In this document: positions 33,480 through 45,599 of the stretch, in pieces | Layout of the letters: each line of letters opens with the position of its first letter | How positions within the stretch are numbered: position 1 is the stretch's first letter | Assembly: GCF_014805625.2 (NCBI RefSeq) | Contig: NW_024003726.1 | Span: 1,354,702 to 1,418,701 of the forward strand | Origin: Glossina fuscipes | Taxonomy: Eukaryota > Arthropoda > Insecta > Diptera > Glossinidae | DNA length: 64,000 nucleotides | Direction: 5' to 3' | The notes under the pieces: model-generated | Databases searched by the model: none | Told to the model about the DNA's origin: nothing | The model's input: the letters and a program-made list of their open reading frames with translations, nothing else | Made by a program: the position numbers and the translations under genes

Positions 33480-36070
33480 TGTCTTTCTTTTCTTCTTTCG
33501 TGTTTCTTTTTAATTTTTTTCCTAATATACTTTAGAAAGTCAACTTTTTCTATTATGCCGCCCATAACTCAAGGTGTGGAAGCTGCAGTCTTCGCCGCCA
33601 CGAGGATTACCCGCTCATTTCCCAATAGACCGATGTGACTTTGAACCCAAAAAATTTTAATTTTGGGTTGCAGATAGCTTTCACAGCCGACAAACTATGT
33701 ATGATCATAACCCCTTTAAGTTTAGCTTTACTAGGATTGTGGCCTGAATAACAGTTTTAGCTGTACATGTTGGCGCACTTTCGTGGAGGTTGTGATTAAT
33801 TTAGATTTTCCCTGTGGCATCTACTATTGCGTAGGCAGGGGACAGGTCACCACTCTTAGAAAACCAGTAGTAAAAAAACTATAACAATCATTATTTTCCA
33901 AAAAGTTAAGTTTTCTCTGCGATTTGTTCTCTGAAGACGAAATTGTGCCTACATTCCTTTTTTCATGTCGGGGACGAAACATAAAAAGAGTTAACGTTTA
34001 AAGCCCACAGGGTTTCATCCTACTTTTTCGGGAGATATTTAGGGGAACGTTTAGTTTACAACATTTATATAGGAGTTAATTGCGGATTGATATCTCTTGC
34101 TTCTTTTGGCAACAAGAGCCTTTTTAACATCTTCGCCAAGTAGTGAATTGTCAGAATTAAGCACTTTCAAGATAATTTTGGCTTTTAACTCGTATACTCT
34201 ATCCTTTATTGTCGGTAGGCAGGTGATACTGTTGATGGGCGTAATTCAAAAAGCATAACTACTAGCTCTAACCAGTTTTAGATAAACCAATTTCAAAATA
34301 GTTGCTATTGCTGACATAAATAATTAATTTTGTTTAAGACGAACACCTTACTAAGATAAGCAATGGTGTCGACGTGAACATGATGTCTACAATGTAGCAT
34401 ACAAAGTTTAGAATGGCATTCTTTAACTGAAGACGGAGCGTCCTCCAATCGTATTTTTTTGACAACGTGAGCTCAAAACGTTGAGTGTTTGCACATTTTG
34501 AACTGGTAAATTGTTCGTGTACATATGTCAAATTTCCGTATCCCACAGGCCGTTTTCACAAAATTCAGAACTTTTTTGATTTCTGCATCGATATTTTTTC
34601 CCCTGAGGAGTGTCCTTAGTTGCGAGAATATTGATGGTTGTCATGACACTTTTGCTTTTGTTAACCCATTGCACGCGCATGGCGCCCAAGAGGCGCCATT
34701 ATTATTTTTGATGATATTGTACGTTAAATTGTGCACGCGTTGTAAAATCTTTTACTTGGTGTGAGATTAGTCCGGTATATATCAAATGGTGGACACTTAG
34801 ATCATTCAATCTGAAGAGTATAGCGTTTCTGGGAAATTTTTAGCAAAATTTTTGATGCTCTCTAAAGTGAAAAAACTGATAAGCAAAATTGAAACTTTTT
34901 TTGATATTCTGTTAAGTGAAAGCATTGGTAATTAAAATTATTTTTTTATGACTTAAGGTCATGAAAATGAAATTAAGGAACGAAATTTGTAGTAAATCCG
35001 ATTAAATGATAAGCTACATGTGATGCAAAAAGGAGAAAAAAGGATTGTAGAGTGTGCTCTGACCGAAGGGAGGAAAATTATAAAAATTTAATATTAGAAT
35101 ATTATCTTTGTAGTATGTAAATAAAAATGAAACGTGTAAATAAATAACTTTTGTTTAAAATTCTTTGTTTGATGAGTTACAATTGTTTATTAAAACTACA
35201 TTCGGGTACCTGAATATCCATACTAAAAAATGGTTCGGGTGCGAAGGGTTAAAACATAAACATCATCGGCAGATGATGTTCAATTTTTGGTATCTGGCAA
35301 AGAATCTTACTTATTTCGTAAAAAGTAAGTTAAAGAAGTTCATGAGATTGACTCTAGGTATGAACTAGCTGTGTGGAATAAAAGAGTTGATGTAGTGGAA
35401 AAATTTAGCACCAATTGTCCATGGCTTCAAAATGCCTGAGATAACATGTAGACAGACTTTGTCAAAGGCCTTTTTAATGTCGATTGAAAGTCTTGTAACA
35501 TGATTTCTTCTAGAAATTGCCTTAATTGTAGAATAATCAATGAACAGTAGGGCATCAAGATAATTTCTGCCTGACTTTAATCTAACTTGTCGCTTTTTCA
35601 ATTTTTAGATTCAAGAAACCAAAACAACAGAGATGAGACGGCATTCTGATGAAAACTTCTTATTTTTGGGCGATTACCATAAGTTTCCATGAACTGGGAT
35701 TATTACCGGTAGAAACGATTGTGTTATATAGATCAAGTAATTTACCCTTGGCTAAATCTGAAAGTCTTTGACCATTTAGTTTGAATTGCGATCCGAGCTT
35801 GATGGTTTCCCTTTTACTTTGGTAAGACATCTGTTAACTTCTCATCCGGGTAAAGGCTTTTCTAGAAATGACGCGCAATTCCTTTATTTTCAATGAAGCA
35901 TAGGGAAAAATTTCAAACAGAAAAGTATTCCAAAGGGGCTACAGATCTCATGTAACTCGATTAAGGGCGCGTTTGGGATGGAGAAGGCAGCAATATTATT
36001 GGAGTATGGAGTCTTTGCTACTTTGTGGCCTACGGTGCATATCACTCTCATTAAAGTGTTCCTATCAATT
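33480..36070 (-). mobile_element. LINE with RNase H (I/R1/LOA-type), split by a piggyBac derivative
   Basis: Read right to left on the minus strand. Pre-RT and RT finger remains occur at 36070-35620. The RT palm block LFIDYSTIKAISRRN, then HVTRLSIDIKKAFDKV, is at 35540-35450. Then comes the insertion at 35252-34661. Thumb-like sequence (ELTLSKKYDWRTLRLQLKNA) lies at 34480-34400. A linker (LNSDNSLLGEDVKKAL) is near 34150. RNase H with KGVMIIHSLSAVKAI and WVQSHIGLLGNERV lies at 33720-33600. The linear order of a LINE is kept across the insertion. Many stops and frameshifts. Confidence 0.7.
34661..35252. mobile_element. piggyBac-like deletion derivative (592 bp), TTAA-flanked
   Basis: It starts TTAACCCATTGCACGCGC (34661) and ends GGGTGCGAAGGGTTAA (35252): imperfect inverted repeats inside TTAA, the target of piggyBac transposons. 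Inside, 35040-35120 (plus) reads KDCRVCSDRREEN and ends ...LCSM stop. This resembles the cysteine-rich DNA-binding C terminus of piggyBac transposases. The rest of the transposase is deleted, so the element is a non-autonomous relic. It interrupts the LINE at 33480-36070. Confidence 0.75.
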
Positions 36071-36079
36071 GTTTTGGAA

Positions 36080-36595
36080 TATTGTTCAAAGCTTTTAGTT
36101 TCTTATAAGATTACAAACTTGCAGACTGTTTAATTTCAGCCTGATAGATAGGTCTTCTTACCTCTATCGAGACTTTTAATATTAAAAGAAATGTGTTCAA
36201 AAAAATATTAGGTGTATTTCTCACCAAAAGAGCAATTCAATAAACGAGGCTATAACTAGATTTTTTATTTTAAAAAATGTAACGCTGTATGCACAAACTA
36301 ATTATGCCAGTCAAAAAGTGTTCCTGTGGATATTTACGTATGAATCATTGAGAACATAGCACTTATACGAAAAACAAAAATTTGGAAAATATAATTTTTT
36401 GACATTAAAAAAAAAAAATTGAGCATATATGTTATTTATGATTAACGATAAAAAAAATTTACGGTCTATTTTAGATTTAATAAATAAACTAATTAGTTAT
36501 TACAAAGTTTTAAGTTGTTCAATTAATTGTTTTAATAAAATAAAAGAATTATATTAAATTTAGCAATATCGAAAAAGACTTACTGCTACGGAAAA
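36080..36595. other. AT-rich stretch, nothing recognised
   Basis: Long A and T tracts; no frame or repeat I can name. Confidence 0.3.
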
Positions 36596-36600
36596 AAGAT

Positions 36601-37358
36601 AGTGAGACTGCGTTTTTGTAAAATACCCACTCTATGATAGCCGCGTGCATATTTAGACACACGTGCCCTGTTGAGCTGGTAGTATTTTTTTTGTTTTTTG
36701 AACAATTTTTTTATCAGCTATTCTTTCGATGGGTTCACCTGTAGCACGATATTCACTAGATCGGTAAGCTGTTTCCGGGTCATAAGCATAAAACTAAGTT
36801 TTATCGCCTGTAATTACGTATTTTAGTTCATTAGTGCTCACAGAAAGCGTTTCTTTTGACACTTCAACACGGCGTCGTTTTACCAAGAAATTCAAAACTC
36901 CAAAGAACGAACCGAACGAGAATACACACCCAAATCGTCCTTCAAGGTTGTTTGTACTGATCCTTTTGATATACCAATTATCGACGAACTTTGATTTTGT
37001 CAGTGCTTTCATTATTAGTCAAGGCTGATGGTGTGTCTGAACGAGGTTCCTGTTCGACTACCCCACGATTCTCATCAAATTTATACCATTTAACAACAAC
37101 TCTGATATTGACAAACACTTACCACCGTACCATTTTTAGTTCATTTTATTTTTTGACAAAATTTGATACACATTCTTTGTTTAACAGTTTTCTCCATTCT
37201 AAATAATGTTGAGAACAAGATTGTTTAAACAAAAGAAAAGGTGCTTTGCAAACACACCAGGGCGCGTGTCTCGAAGTTAATGTCAGCTGTTCACAACAAT
37301 CAAAAAAATACACATCGGTATCATAGCGCGGTTATTTAAAAAAAAAATTCAGTCTCAT
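36601..37358 (-). mobile_element. mariner-like element with decayed transposase N-terminal half
   Basis: The ends share an imperfect inverted repeat of about 40 bp: TGAGACTG...T-TTTT...CTATGATA at 36602-36640 against the complement of 37318-37357. The minus strand starts MEKTVKQRMCIKFCQK at 37197 and continues with DTPSALTNNESTDKIK and VITGDKT-YAYDPET near 36810-36770, the region of the first catalytic aspartate. Stops and frameshifts are common. The half with the second and third aspartates is missing. It represents a mariner subfamily different from those at 3661 and 43960. Confidence 0.65.
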
Positions 37359-37549
37359 GGCTTTGTGTCCCTAGTAGGAAAATAATTATAAATTATTTTT
37401 ATATTTTATACCTACCACCAAGCGTACGTTCATGTTTGTATATATGTTTCATAACGTTTGCAACACTCAGAAGGAAGCTTCAAAGACCCCACAAAGTGTA
37501 TATTCTTGGTGAGCATTAAGTTCTGACTTCTCGCGTAGTGTGTGCTGCA

Positions 37550-37690
37550 AACATTCTTCTTAGTGTAAAAACGAAGATATTGGTTTCGAATTCGAGAAAA
37601 TATTTTAAGGTTTTGCACGCAGTTTGGAAAATAGACCAAGCTTCTCAAAGGACACGCTTACAATGCAACATAAGCAGAGGACACAGCTTC
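37550..37690 (+). repeat. dispersed repeat, copy 2 (see 12400)
   Basis: Shares AAACATTCTTC, GAAGATATTGGTTTCGA, TTGCACGCAG and TCAAAGGACACGC with copy 1. Class unknown. Confidence 0.5.
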
Positions 37691-37999
37691 TTTCTGTAAT
37701 AGATACACAATTAAACTTTCCACGTATGTTTTACATAACTTAGAAAATGAGCCATGCCAATTCGATAGATAGTGATCTTTTTTGTTTGTATTTGGGAGTT
37801 TTTTACAATTAAGTTGGTGAGTATAAAAGATTCAAATATAAATTTGATAAAAGTGAGCTTTGGTATAACATCACCATAACATTGAACTTCACGCTTTCTA
37901 AAATCGCTATTTTTTGATAGTTTATTAAATTTATATATAAAAATTTTTGTTATGGTTTCTGTTTTTTTATGTTTCATGACAACCTTTTCTTTGTCGTTA

Positions 38000-38640
38000 T
38001 TTAAAAGAACTGGTGTTCATAGCTTATTCAAAATTATTCTCATATAATACTATATTTGCGGCTGGATGTCTAGTAATCCTGGAAGCCGTCCGCTTAGCGA
38101 GTACTCAATCTCAAAAGAAATTCCTGATAGTGCTAGACAGTAAATTTGTGTTATCAGCTTTACAATCATTTCCCTCAGGTAAAACTCAACCCTACATATT
38201 AGAAATTACTTCTTACTTTATAGTCTCAACTCTGATTCATTTTGTTTTCACTTTCTCTGGGTGCCCAGTCATGTGGGCATTCTTGGCAACAACATTGTAG
38301 ATAAAATTGTATCTTCTAGACATCTCATTTTAATGATCGTGCTGGGACTCCTGCACATCTGAGGACAATCGACAGAAAGCATTCCGCTCTTTCTTGGCAA
38401 CAGCGATGAGATAATTCACCTTATGGTGGTCATTTATACTCTTTAACCAACTAGAAGCTACACTGTACCGATGTAAACAAGCAGTAATTAGGCGGCTCCA
38501 TCTCTGGTGAGTACTATAGGTGTGGCAAAACTTTCCATTTGAGCTGCAACAGTGTATCCTGCACAACTATTGCAGCAAGTGGCCACAACCGTTTACGGTG
38601 GTTTAAACCGTTAAAATCGAAACCGAGAAGCCTTAGCACT
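38000..38640 (+). pseudogene. LINE RNase H domain and C-terminal tail fragment
   Basis: The plus-strand frame at 38043 reads ILEAVRLASTQSQKKFLIV, then LDSKFVLSALQSFPSGKT: the second and third acidic positions of RNase H (E in LEA-R, D in SDSK, here LDSK). FTFSGCPVMWAFLATT corresponds to the WVPSHVGI-GN block in a shifted frame. The tail (38340-38600) gives LFNQLEATLYRC and RRLHLW, typical of the end of I/R1-group ORF2 proteins. Frameshifts present. No RT lies directly upstream, so it is 5'-truncated. Confidence 0.7.
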
Positions 38641-38816
38641 TCTCATGAAAAAATCAAATTGTTTGTGCATTAAAATCTTAAGTGGTCCTATGCAGAAATG
38701 TATTCACCACTTCTTAGTTCATCAAGTGGCACGTGCTAACGACAGGTACAGTATATGTGTCCAAAGCTTTTTCTCTTTTTTTATAGCTTGGTCATTTATC
38801 GATAGTAATCAATGTC

Positions 38817-38995
38817 CGCATGAGTAGGCGAGTAGGTAAGAAACACGGTTACGAAGTCGGAGTTCCCGGGCTGAAATCTCAAATGCGCGAGAACATGTTT
38901 TGGTCGTAGTTATAGTGAGTTTTGCATTTCCATTTAATGTTCGGTTGATGAACACTACATGAAAATTATGTTGCGCATATAGCACATACACAAGT
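38817..38995 (+). repeat. tRNA-derived SINE-like unit (family S2)
   Basis: It begins GCATGAGTAGGCGAGTAGG (A-box-like), has a degenerate B-box (GGGCTGAAATCTC), then TTTTGGTCGTAGTTATAGTGAG, which parallels 14862. It ends in an AT-rich stretch. The family link with 14862 is by eye. Confidence 0.45.
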
Positions 38996-39044
38996 ATAAA
39001 TTTTTTAATTCATTTCGGGTCGGCTAATAATACAATTATAGGAT

Positions 39045-39960
39045 TACTAATTGACGTAGTTGCCCTGGCAAAGCTTTTTGTAATTTTTGGCAAATTTGCG
39101 ACCTTCAAAGAAGTACTGAAAATGCTTAAGACTAGAATATACTGATTGTAGTTCTCAATTGTAAATGATGTAATGGCATTGTGTTTCCGTACACTTTCTA
39201 AGAAAAATGCAAGGGGTACCCAACAACCATTAACATGTTGTTGTAAAACTGCTCCCGCACCAAAATCTGAAAAGTCAGACCAAAGTGATGTAGGTAATGC
39301 CTCGACCGGGTAGACTAGAAGCGTCGGTAAATTGTTTTTTGCAACAATCGAATGCGTTTCTTAGTTCATTTGACTGAACAATTTTTCGTTTATCGTTTTT
39401 CTTTTGACCTTCGTTTAAATCATGGAGTACAGCTGGTGTTTCGGCTGCTTTGGGAATGAACGTTCGGTAAAAATTAATAAGACCAAGCAGTTGGCTTAGA
39501 CCAGGCTGGTTACTAGTTTGTACTATTCTATTCCTTTGGTTTGGTAATAAACGTTTTGATGTTAAATATTCTAAGAATTCTAAGAAAGATAGTTCACTTT
39601 TCTCGCACTTTGCAACGTTTATTGTCAAGCCATACCTTAAGCGGCTAAAGAGTATTTTAAGGTGTTATCTTCCAAGTTTGCAGAAGCGATAAGAATATAC
39701 TCAATGTGGGCATAACAAAATTCAAGATGTTTTAGAAGCCCATGCATAAACCGTTGAAATGTTATCCTTGCATATTCGAAAAGTCCCGTTGGAGTGATAA
39801 TAACTGTTTTGGGTATATTTGCTTTGTCAACGGGTATTTACATATAAGCTTTAACCAAATCTGTTTTAGAAAAGATCTTCTTGCTATATAAATTATCTGT
39901 AAAAGCGTGAAAATGTGGAGCAGGTTATCTATCTATCTATCTATAATCACTGAACGGACG
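39045..39960 (-). pseudogene. Ty3/gypsy pol fragment: RT and RNase H
   Basis: The minus strand reads in order YSKKIFSKTDLVKAYM (RT palm, 39880-39840), a decayed FQRFMHGLLKHLEFCYAHI with the YVDD box as YAHIEYIL-type (39745-39700), then CKVREK/VAKCEKSELSFLEFL and LLGLINFYRTFIPKAAET (39500-39445), then an RNase H entry near 39260-39170 (GAGAVLQQHVNGCW). Stops and frameshifts occur and both active sites are damaged. It is on the opposite strand to the BEL copy next to it. No LTRs found. Confidence 0.8.
39924..39946. repeat. (TCTA)n microsatellite
   Basis: Five TCTA/TATC units in a row. Confidence 0.8.
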
Positions 39961-39999
39961 CCATTCTTTATTAATTTTGGGAAAAAGGCGAAAATGAAA

Positions 40000-40490
40000 T
40001 GTGGTTTCGATGATAATTAATTATATTGCATTAATAAGTGACAAAATGTCTTCCAAAAAAAAAAAAACAAGTACAAGAGTATATTTAAATTCGAGCAGAA
40101 ATTGTGACTATTTATTTGTTCAATATAATGATGCAATAAACACAATAATCAAGATATTCCGTAGCACAGAGACGAAACCGATCGCAATTTATTTCTGGTA
40201 AAAAAATCGAATTTTTACTGCAGAAATGTTTTGATTATTTTCAGATCTGCCAATATTTTGCAAGCCTAGAAATTTTTTTACATTCTAAATATATCTTAGC
40301 AGGGTTACCATCAATCTTAAAACTATTATTAATCCCGACAAAAACTCTTGCGAATGTTCATTCTGGTACCCACGATAAGATGAATTCATTTTCAAATTAA
40401 ACTTCAGAAATATTTCAAACCAGTTCTAGGAGGAAACTGTTGCCCAACTAAAAACTAAATTTTGGATCTAACGATGTCAGTTTTTGGTCT
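40000..40490. other. AT-rich stretch, nothing recognised
   Basis: No supported features. Confidence 0.3.
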
Positions 40491-40499
40491 ATTCGGTTT

Positions 40500-43400
40500 T
40501 TTTGTCAGGTGGGATAATAAGCTGGAAACTGATACCTCAAGAACTATGGAGAACTAAAATAGATTGGAACATGCCGATCCAAGAAAAGTTATACATATTC
40601 TGGATTGCTTGGTAAAACACCCTGCAAGACATAAGACCAATACGCAAACTATACGGCCAAAGTTTATAGCAAAGCAGCCTTCTCATCCGTAACTTATTGA
40701 AAAATCATTCAACGTTTATTTTCCCTTCGTTGTTGGAAGAACTAAGTATAGCCCTTGTAAAACTTTATCTATTCCTAGCTTGGAGTTAGTTGCCGCGGTA
40801 TTAGTAAAAGGCTTGACAGTCGCCATTTTAAGAAATCACGATGTAAAGCTATCAGAAATAGTATTTTGATCAGATTTCAAAATCGTCATTGATTGGATAT
40901 ATTACAATAGCAGATTATACGAAGAATTCGCTTCAAATCGAGTATTCGAAATACTCGAATGTTTTACTAGTTCTGAGTGGATATGGATTCGTGGAGCGCA
41001 GAGTCCAGCAGCCCAAAGGCAAAGCGAAATTCCCCTCAAATTCACGTAGATTTTCCGGACCATTATTTTTCGGTTTTTTCGAAAATAATATGCTTCTTGA
41101 TACAAGCTGATTGATTGTAGTACTTAAAGACGCCAAAGACGACGATATACGGAATCACCAAACAACACTTGTAACGTTTCGCTTTCTGTTGTAATGTTAG
41201 TTACATATGTAACCCTGTAGAATATAATTATTATTATTACGTAATTTCGCCGACAAGAAGGGTCTAGTAAGAAAAAAAGATGAAAGGAGAAAGTGCAAAA
41301 CTGCATTGCAAAGTAAAAGTAAAATTTAGAAATATTTGAGTAAAAGCTCTTAATCATCATCCTTCAAAACGTTTTAAAAATGTTTACTTGGGTTTCGTGT
41401 TGTGATGTTCTATAAAAGTTTCGTGAACATTAATGGTTTTGAACTTAAAAAAAGGTGGGAATAATTTTATGCTTAACGTCGACGCCATATTTAATTTTCC
41501 GGTATTATTTTATCTATTGGTCAAAACAAAAAAGATGTTCGCGGTGTTATGATAGGTCAAATAGAAATTCGGAGATAATTGCGTGCAAAAACTTCCAATG
41601 TTTTAAAGTCAATAGCTTCATTTTTGCGATTAGGAGAGTCTGTTTACAACAGATATCACACAGACAAACGACCGGGCAAACAGACATGCCAAATCGATTA
41701 AGGTTTGATGCTGATCAAAAGTATATATACATTGTCGTGGTAAAGCTACAGTGAAAACGGCAAGGCACATAACAACAATGCTAAAGAGAAGCTCTGAGAG
41801 TACGTCTTTGAATGCTGGCTGATATGACGTTCGGAGGTAGTCTATTAATCTCTAAAATGTTTGTATGTTTGCGTTTCTTTTTATAAATTTAATAAGAAAA
41901 TGCTATAAACAATTTACGAAGGAGATAATAAATTCATATATTTTGTGTTGTCATAATTAATGTTGAATGCTGTAGAACAGAAAAAGAAAATGTATGTAGA
42001 AATGTAGAAATATGTATATAACTATATAACAAATGTAGATATATGTGTATATTAAATATTTTTTTTTACAAAAAAGAGAAAGCTGGTGTAACAACAACAA
42101 TATTAATAGTAAACCTCTTCTAATATCAAAATTTCAAATATTTCATTTAAACATAAATCTAAAAATGTTTTGAACAAAATTTTTATTTTTGAGAGGAAAG
42201 TACCTTAAGATTCGTCAGATCAGAGTTCGGAGTCTCCTATTAAAAATCATGGACCGACGGAGACCGTAGGAAGGGTAGGGTAAAGAGTGGCTTAGGACTA
42301 CAACCCGTTCGGTAAGTAGTTTTTCTCTGTCCCTTGGTCTTTATATGGATTAGAGCACGTGTATTCCTTTTCTCTAAATTCTGAATCCCAAATATACGCC
42401 AGCACGCAATATCAGCAAGAACAACCTGCCAACAGCTATGCAAAAATTCATCAACCCTGCCAACTACTCCTTTAATCGGGCAAAAGATAGTATTACTCTT
42501 TATGTTAGACCCTCTACCTATTGACCATTTTGACTGCCATAGGTTGCCGCACTGAAAAGAGATCGGCTGCGCCCGGATGACGACTAGAACAATTTACTTG
42601 GAAACATCCAAAAATCTGTCTACCGACGCCTTTGCAATACGCAGTGTGCAGAGAAATGGCAAAGGCACAAACTTCTTAGGCGCCAGTAAGCCAAAATTTG
42701 TAATTAAGAAGCACCGTTTGATTTATGAATGTCCAAGTAAGAACATAGAATGGTATTTTAATACCAAAGCCAATCCTTCTGTTAGCAGAGCTTGAAATAT
42801 CAGTAGAGTATTGAAATTCACTTTAAAAGAAATAACGCCACAATTAGAGACTTTGAACAGCCTTTCGCTAGAGGCAGAAAATTTATTAAAATCACGACCG
42901 CTTACTCATCTGCCATTTGAGAGTACCGACCATGAGCCGTTGACGCCTAATCATTTTTTGTTAGACTGCCCAAGCATAGTGCACACGCCAATTGTACTTA
43001 AAATGGTATGTTTGGAAAAGTACACCCTTCAACAAATGAAGCAAAGCTTTTGGAAACTATGGGCACTCGAATATTTTTCTGGATTAATTCCCCGAACGAA
43101 ATGGCACCAACCAGTCAAACCAATACAAATTAATGTTGCAACTGATGGGCAAATTCTGTCAGCCGTAATCAAAACTACTTCCGGAAAACTCCATCGCCTT
43201 GGCTCTAAATTCGCTATAGTCTACGTGATTCATGAGTTTCATACCCTATCAAATCGAGGGCGAAGGAATGTTACAAGTTAATTGTTTATACAACATACAT
43301 ACACCTGTGACTGCTTTATTTTATCTATGAACTTCTACGTATATCAAAGTTAGTTCATTGTCTACGTAATGAAAGACTAAGATGTGATATAATTGTCCTG

Positions 43401-43740
43401 TGAATACATTAATTTTGTAAGATCATAACAATGCTCCCTATATCGTAATTTTTATCACTTATATCTTTGTTGTAGTTTTTGATCTTGTTGGGACCGTTCT
43501 TGTTATCTTTCGTCTTCGTTTGTTTAAGTTTCTGTCGCAACAACAGATAATGTTACCTGGCGGAAATTGCTCAAACTTGAAGAAACCCTCCAATATATAA
43601 GACTTCATATGCATTTCTTGACCTATATACGTAGCAAATTGCTCATGCGATCTCTTCTGAACAGCTTTAAATCTTGATATCTCATGCAACGAAGAGAATG
43701 AATACTGAATATTTCTTGTAAATAAAATGGTTACCATGGA
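40500..43740 (+). mobile_element. BEL/Pao retrotransposon, copy B (decayed and interrupted)
   Basis: First part (40530-41060): post-RT block LWRTKIDWNMPIQEKLYIFW, then the RNase H-like region with SDFKIVIDWIYYNS and EILECFTSSEWIWI in another frame. The middle (41110-42400) shows no BEL coding and may be an insertion or decayed sequence. Second part: integrase core MTTRTIYLETSKNLSTDAF (42577), then from 42811 a 156-codon open frame with LTHLPFESTDHEPLTPNHF, FWKLWALEYFSGLIPRTKW and SGKLHRLGSKFA. This is the C-terminal integrase region. 3' non-coding sequence matches copy A to about 43560. RT itself and LTRs are not seen. Confidence 0.8.
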
Positions 43741-43959
43741 AGCTTTAAAAGAATTCGTTAATTGCTCTCAAGCATATACGAAAACACGACAAGTTGTTCA
43801 GCATCAAAACCAAGCCATAATAATAGCGCAGAATGGGGTTTAATATATTAGATTAACATCCAATTATCCAGAAATACAAAAAACGATGCTGCGATTGCGC
43901 TCTATAAGCACCACAAGCTGCACTTGTTTTTATAAATTCATGTGTTTTGATCAGCGACA

Positions 43960-44710
43960 TCTCTTGCGAAGGATTAATGTCCCAAGGGTTAAATTCGATG
44001 ATTTTGACATTGCTCTAAAATTCTGCTGCTGAAACCCGTGAAACACAGTTTAAAGCTTATGGTAAAGCATTTCATCATATTTGAATTGTCGGTTTTGGTT
44101 CCAACGTTATAAAAGCGGTGATTTTGATGTCAACGACAAAGAACGGGCTGGAGGACCAAAAAAGAAACAATAAATTGCAACACCTATTGGACGAAAACCG
44201 TGCTCAAACTCTAAAGGAACTTTCAAACAGCTTAGCAGTTGATGAATCAGTTGTTTCTAGACGTTTAGTTGCGATGTGAAAAATCCAAAAAGAGTGAAAA
44301 TGGCCACCATACGAATTGACACAGAAATACCATTTCGAGCCGTGTCAAGATCGCAGTTTCATTTCTCGACAGACAAAAAAAAAAAAACGTTTCTATGGCG
44401 TATTTGACAACGAAAAGTGGATCTACTACAAAAATCTGAAGCGCAAAAAGTCATGAGTTAGTCCAGGTGACCCATCCACATTAACATGGAAACGGAATAT
44501 TCATGACCACGAAGTTTTGCTGCGCATATGGGGAGATCAAGAAGGTGAAGTATTCTACGAGCTGCTAATACCGACCGTAACTGTTCCTTTAAATGTCTAT
44601 CGAAGTCAATTGAACAAGTTGAACGATGTATTCTTGCAAAAGGAACCAACAACAGCTCTAATCAGCATAGTTGTAGAAACTAATCGAAAATATTTTAATT
44701 TATAATATTG
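43960..44710 (+). pseudogene. mariner-type transposase remnant
   Basis: The plus strand runs SAAETRETQFKAYGKAF (helix-turn-helix entry), LLDENRAQTLKELSNSL and VDESVVSRRLVAM (second helix-turn-helix), then a decayed WPPYELTQK block. FDNEKWIYYKNLKRKKS follows, where the usual TGDEKW has Asn at the catalytic position, then GEVFYELLIPTVTVPLNVY and SQLNKLNDVFLQK. The stretch with the second and third aspartates is deleted, and the frame closes with NRKYFNL. Its motif set belongs to a mariner branch separate from the copy at 3661. Confidence 0.8.
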
Positions 44711-45179
44711 TACCGATTTTTTCGAATATGTGCCTTTTTGAAGTAAAACAATATGATGATCACATAAAGTTCTCTCTACTAGTCAAGATCATAACCACGC
44801 ATGGTAAAGAAAAAGAACACGAAAGAAAACAAATACATAGGCCAGCTAGGTAGAAAAATATTCAATGTTTTATGTTGTTAATTGTTATTATGACCCTTAT
44901 TATACATAATGCACAAATATTTTTTTTTTTTGTAATTCCTCTCCAAACATATTTACGATTCGATAACAATATTCACTCAAACAGTCACAGCAGGTTTAAT
45001 AACTTTAATTTACAAAGATATCCGCTTAATATAAAGATTTTGGTCGCTTCCATGAAACTACCCTCTAATGGCTCAATTTGCTTTCAAACGAGTAGTCAAA
45101 TACGAACACATCTTGCGCTCGTTATACTGCCTGTTTTTGACTTAGTCCAAAAGATCTAGATCCGGGCTATGCTATTACC

Positions 45180-45580
45180 ATTCCAAGTTCGATAATAAGA
45201 CTAAGTGGAGCCAGCTTTGCATTTACTATCAAACCTATAGACAATGGGAACACAGATGACAGTTTACATCGTCTGTTCATATTTGGTTGAGGAAAAGAAA
45301 TAAAATTTTTAGTAGATGATGGACCTAAAATTCCTGCCCTTGCATCTACTTATTTCCAAATTACAAAAGACCTTCCGATGTTATGTTAACAATCGCAAAC
45401 GGCTCATCATTTAAAACATAATGGAAAAAAATTATTAAACGTCAATTTAAATTTTCGACGTGAATTTTTTTCATATTTCTGGTCACAGGTGTTTGTCAGC
45501 CCATCACAGGGGCTTACTTTTTGAATATGTACGGTTTACTTGTAGATATTAAACATCAACAGGACAGGAAACGTATGTAT
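45180..45580 (+). pseudogene. Ty3/gypsy protease fragment
   Basis: The plus-strand translation gives LHRLFIFG, KEIKFLVDDGPKIPAL, then AYFLNMYGLLVDIKH. This is the pattern of a Ty3/gypsy aspartic protease: hydrophobic strand, active-site DTG (here DDG), the flap, and the GADFL--FGLLVD block leading into RT. Stops and a frameshift separate the blocks. No RT follows, so it is an isolated scrap. Confidence 0.65.
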
Positions 45581-45599
45581 GTTTTAAAACTCACTTTTT

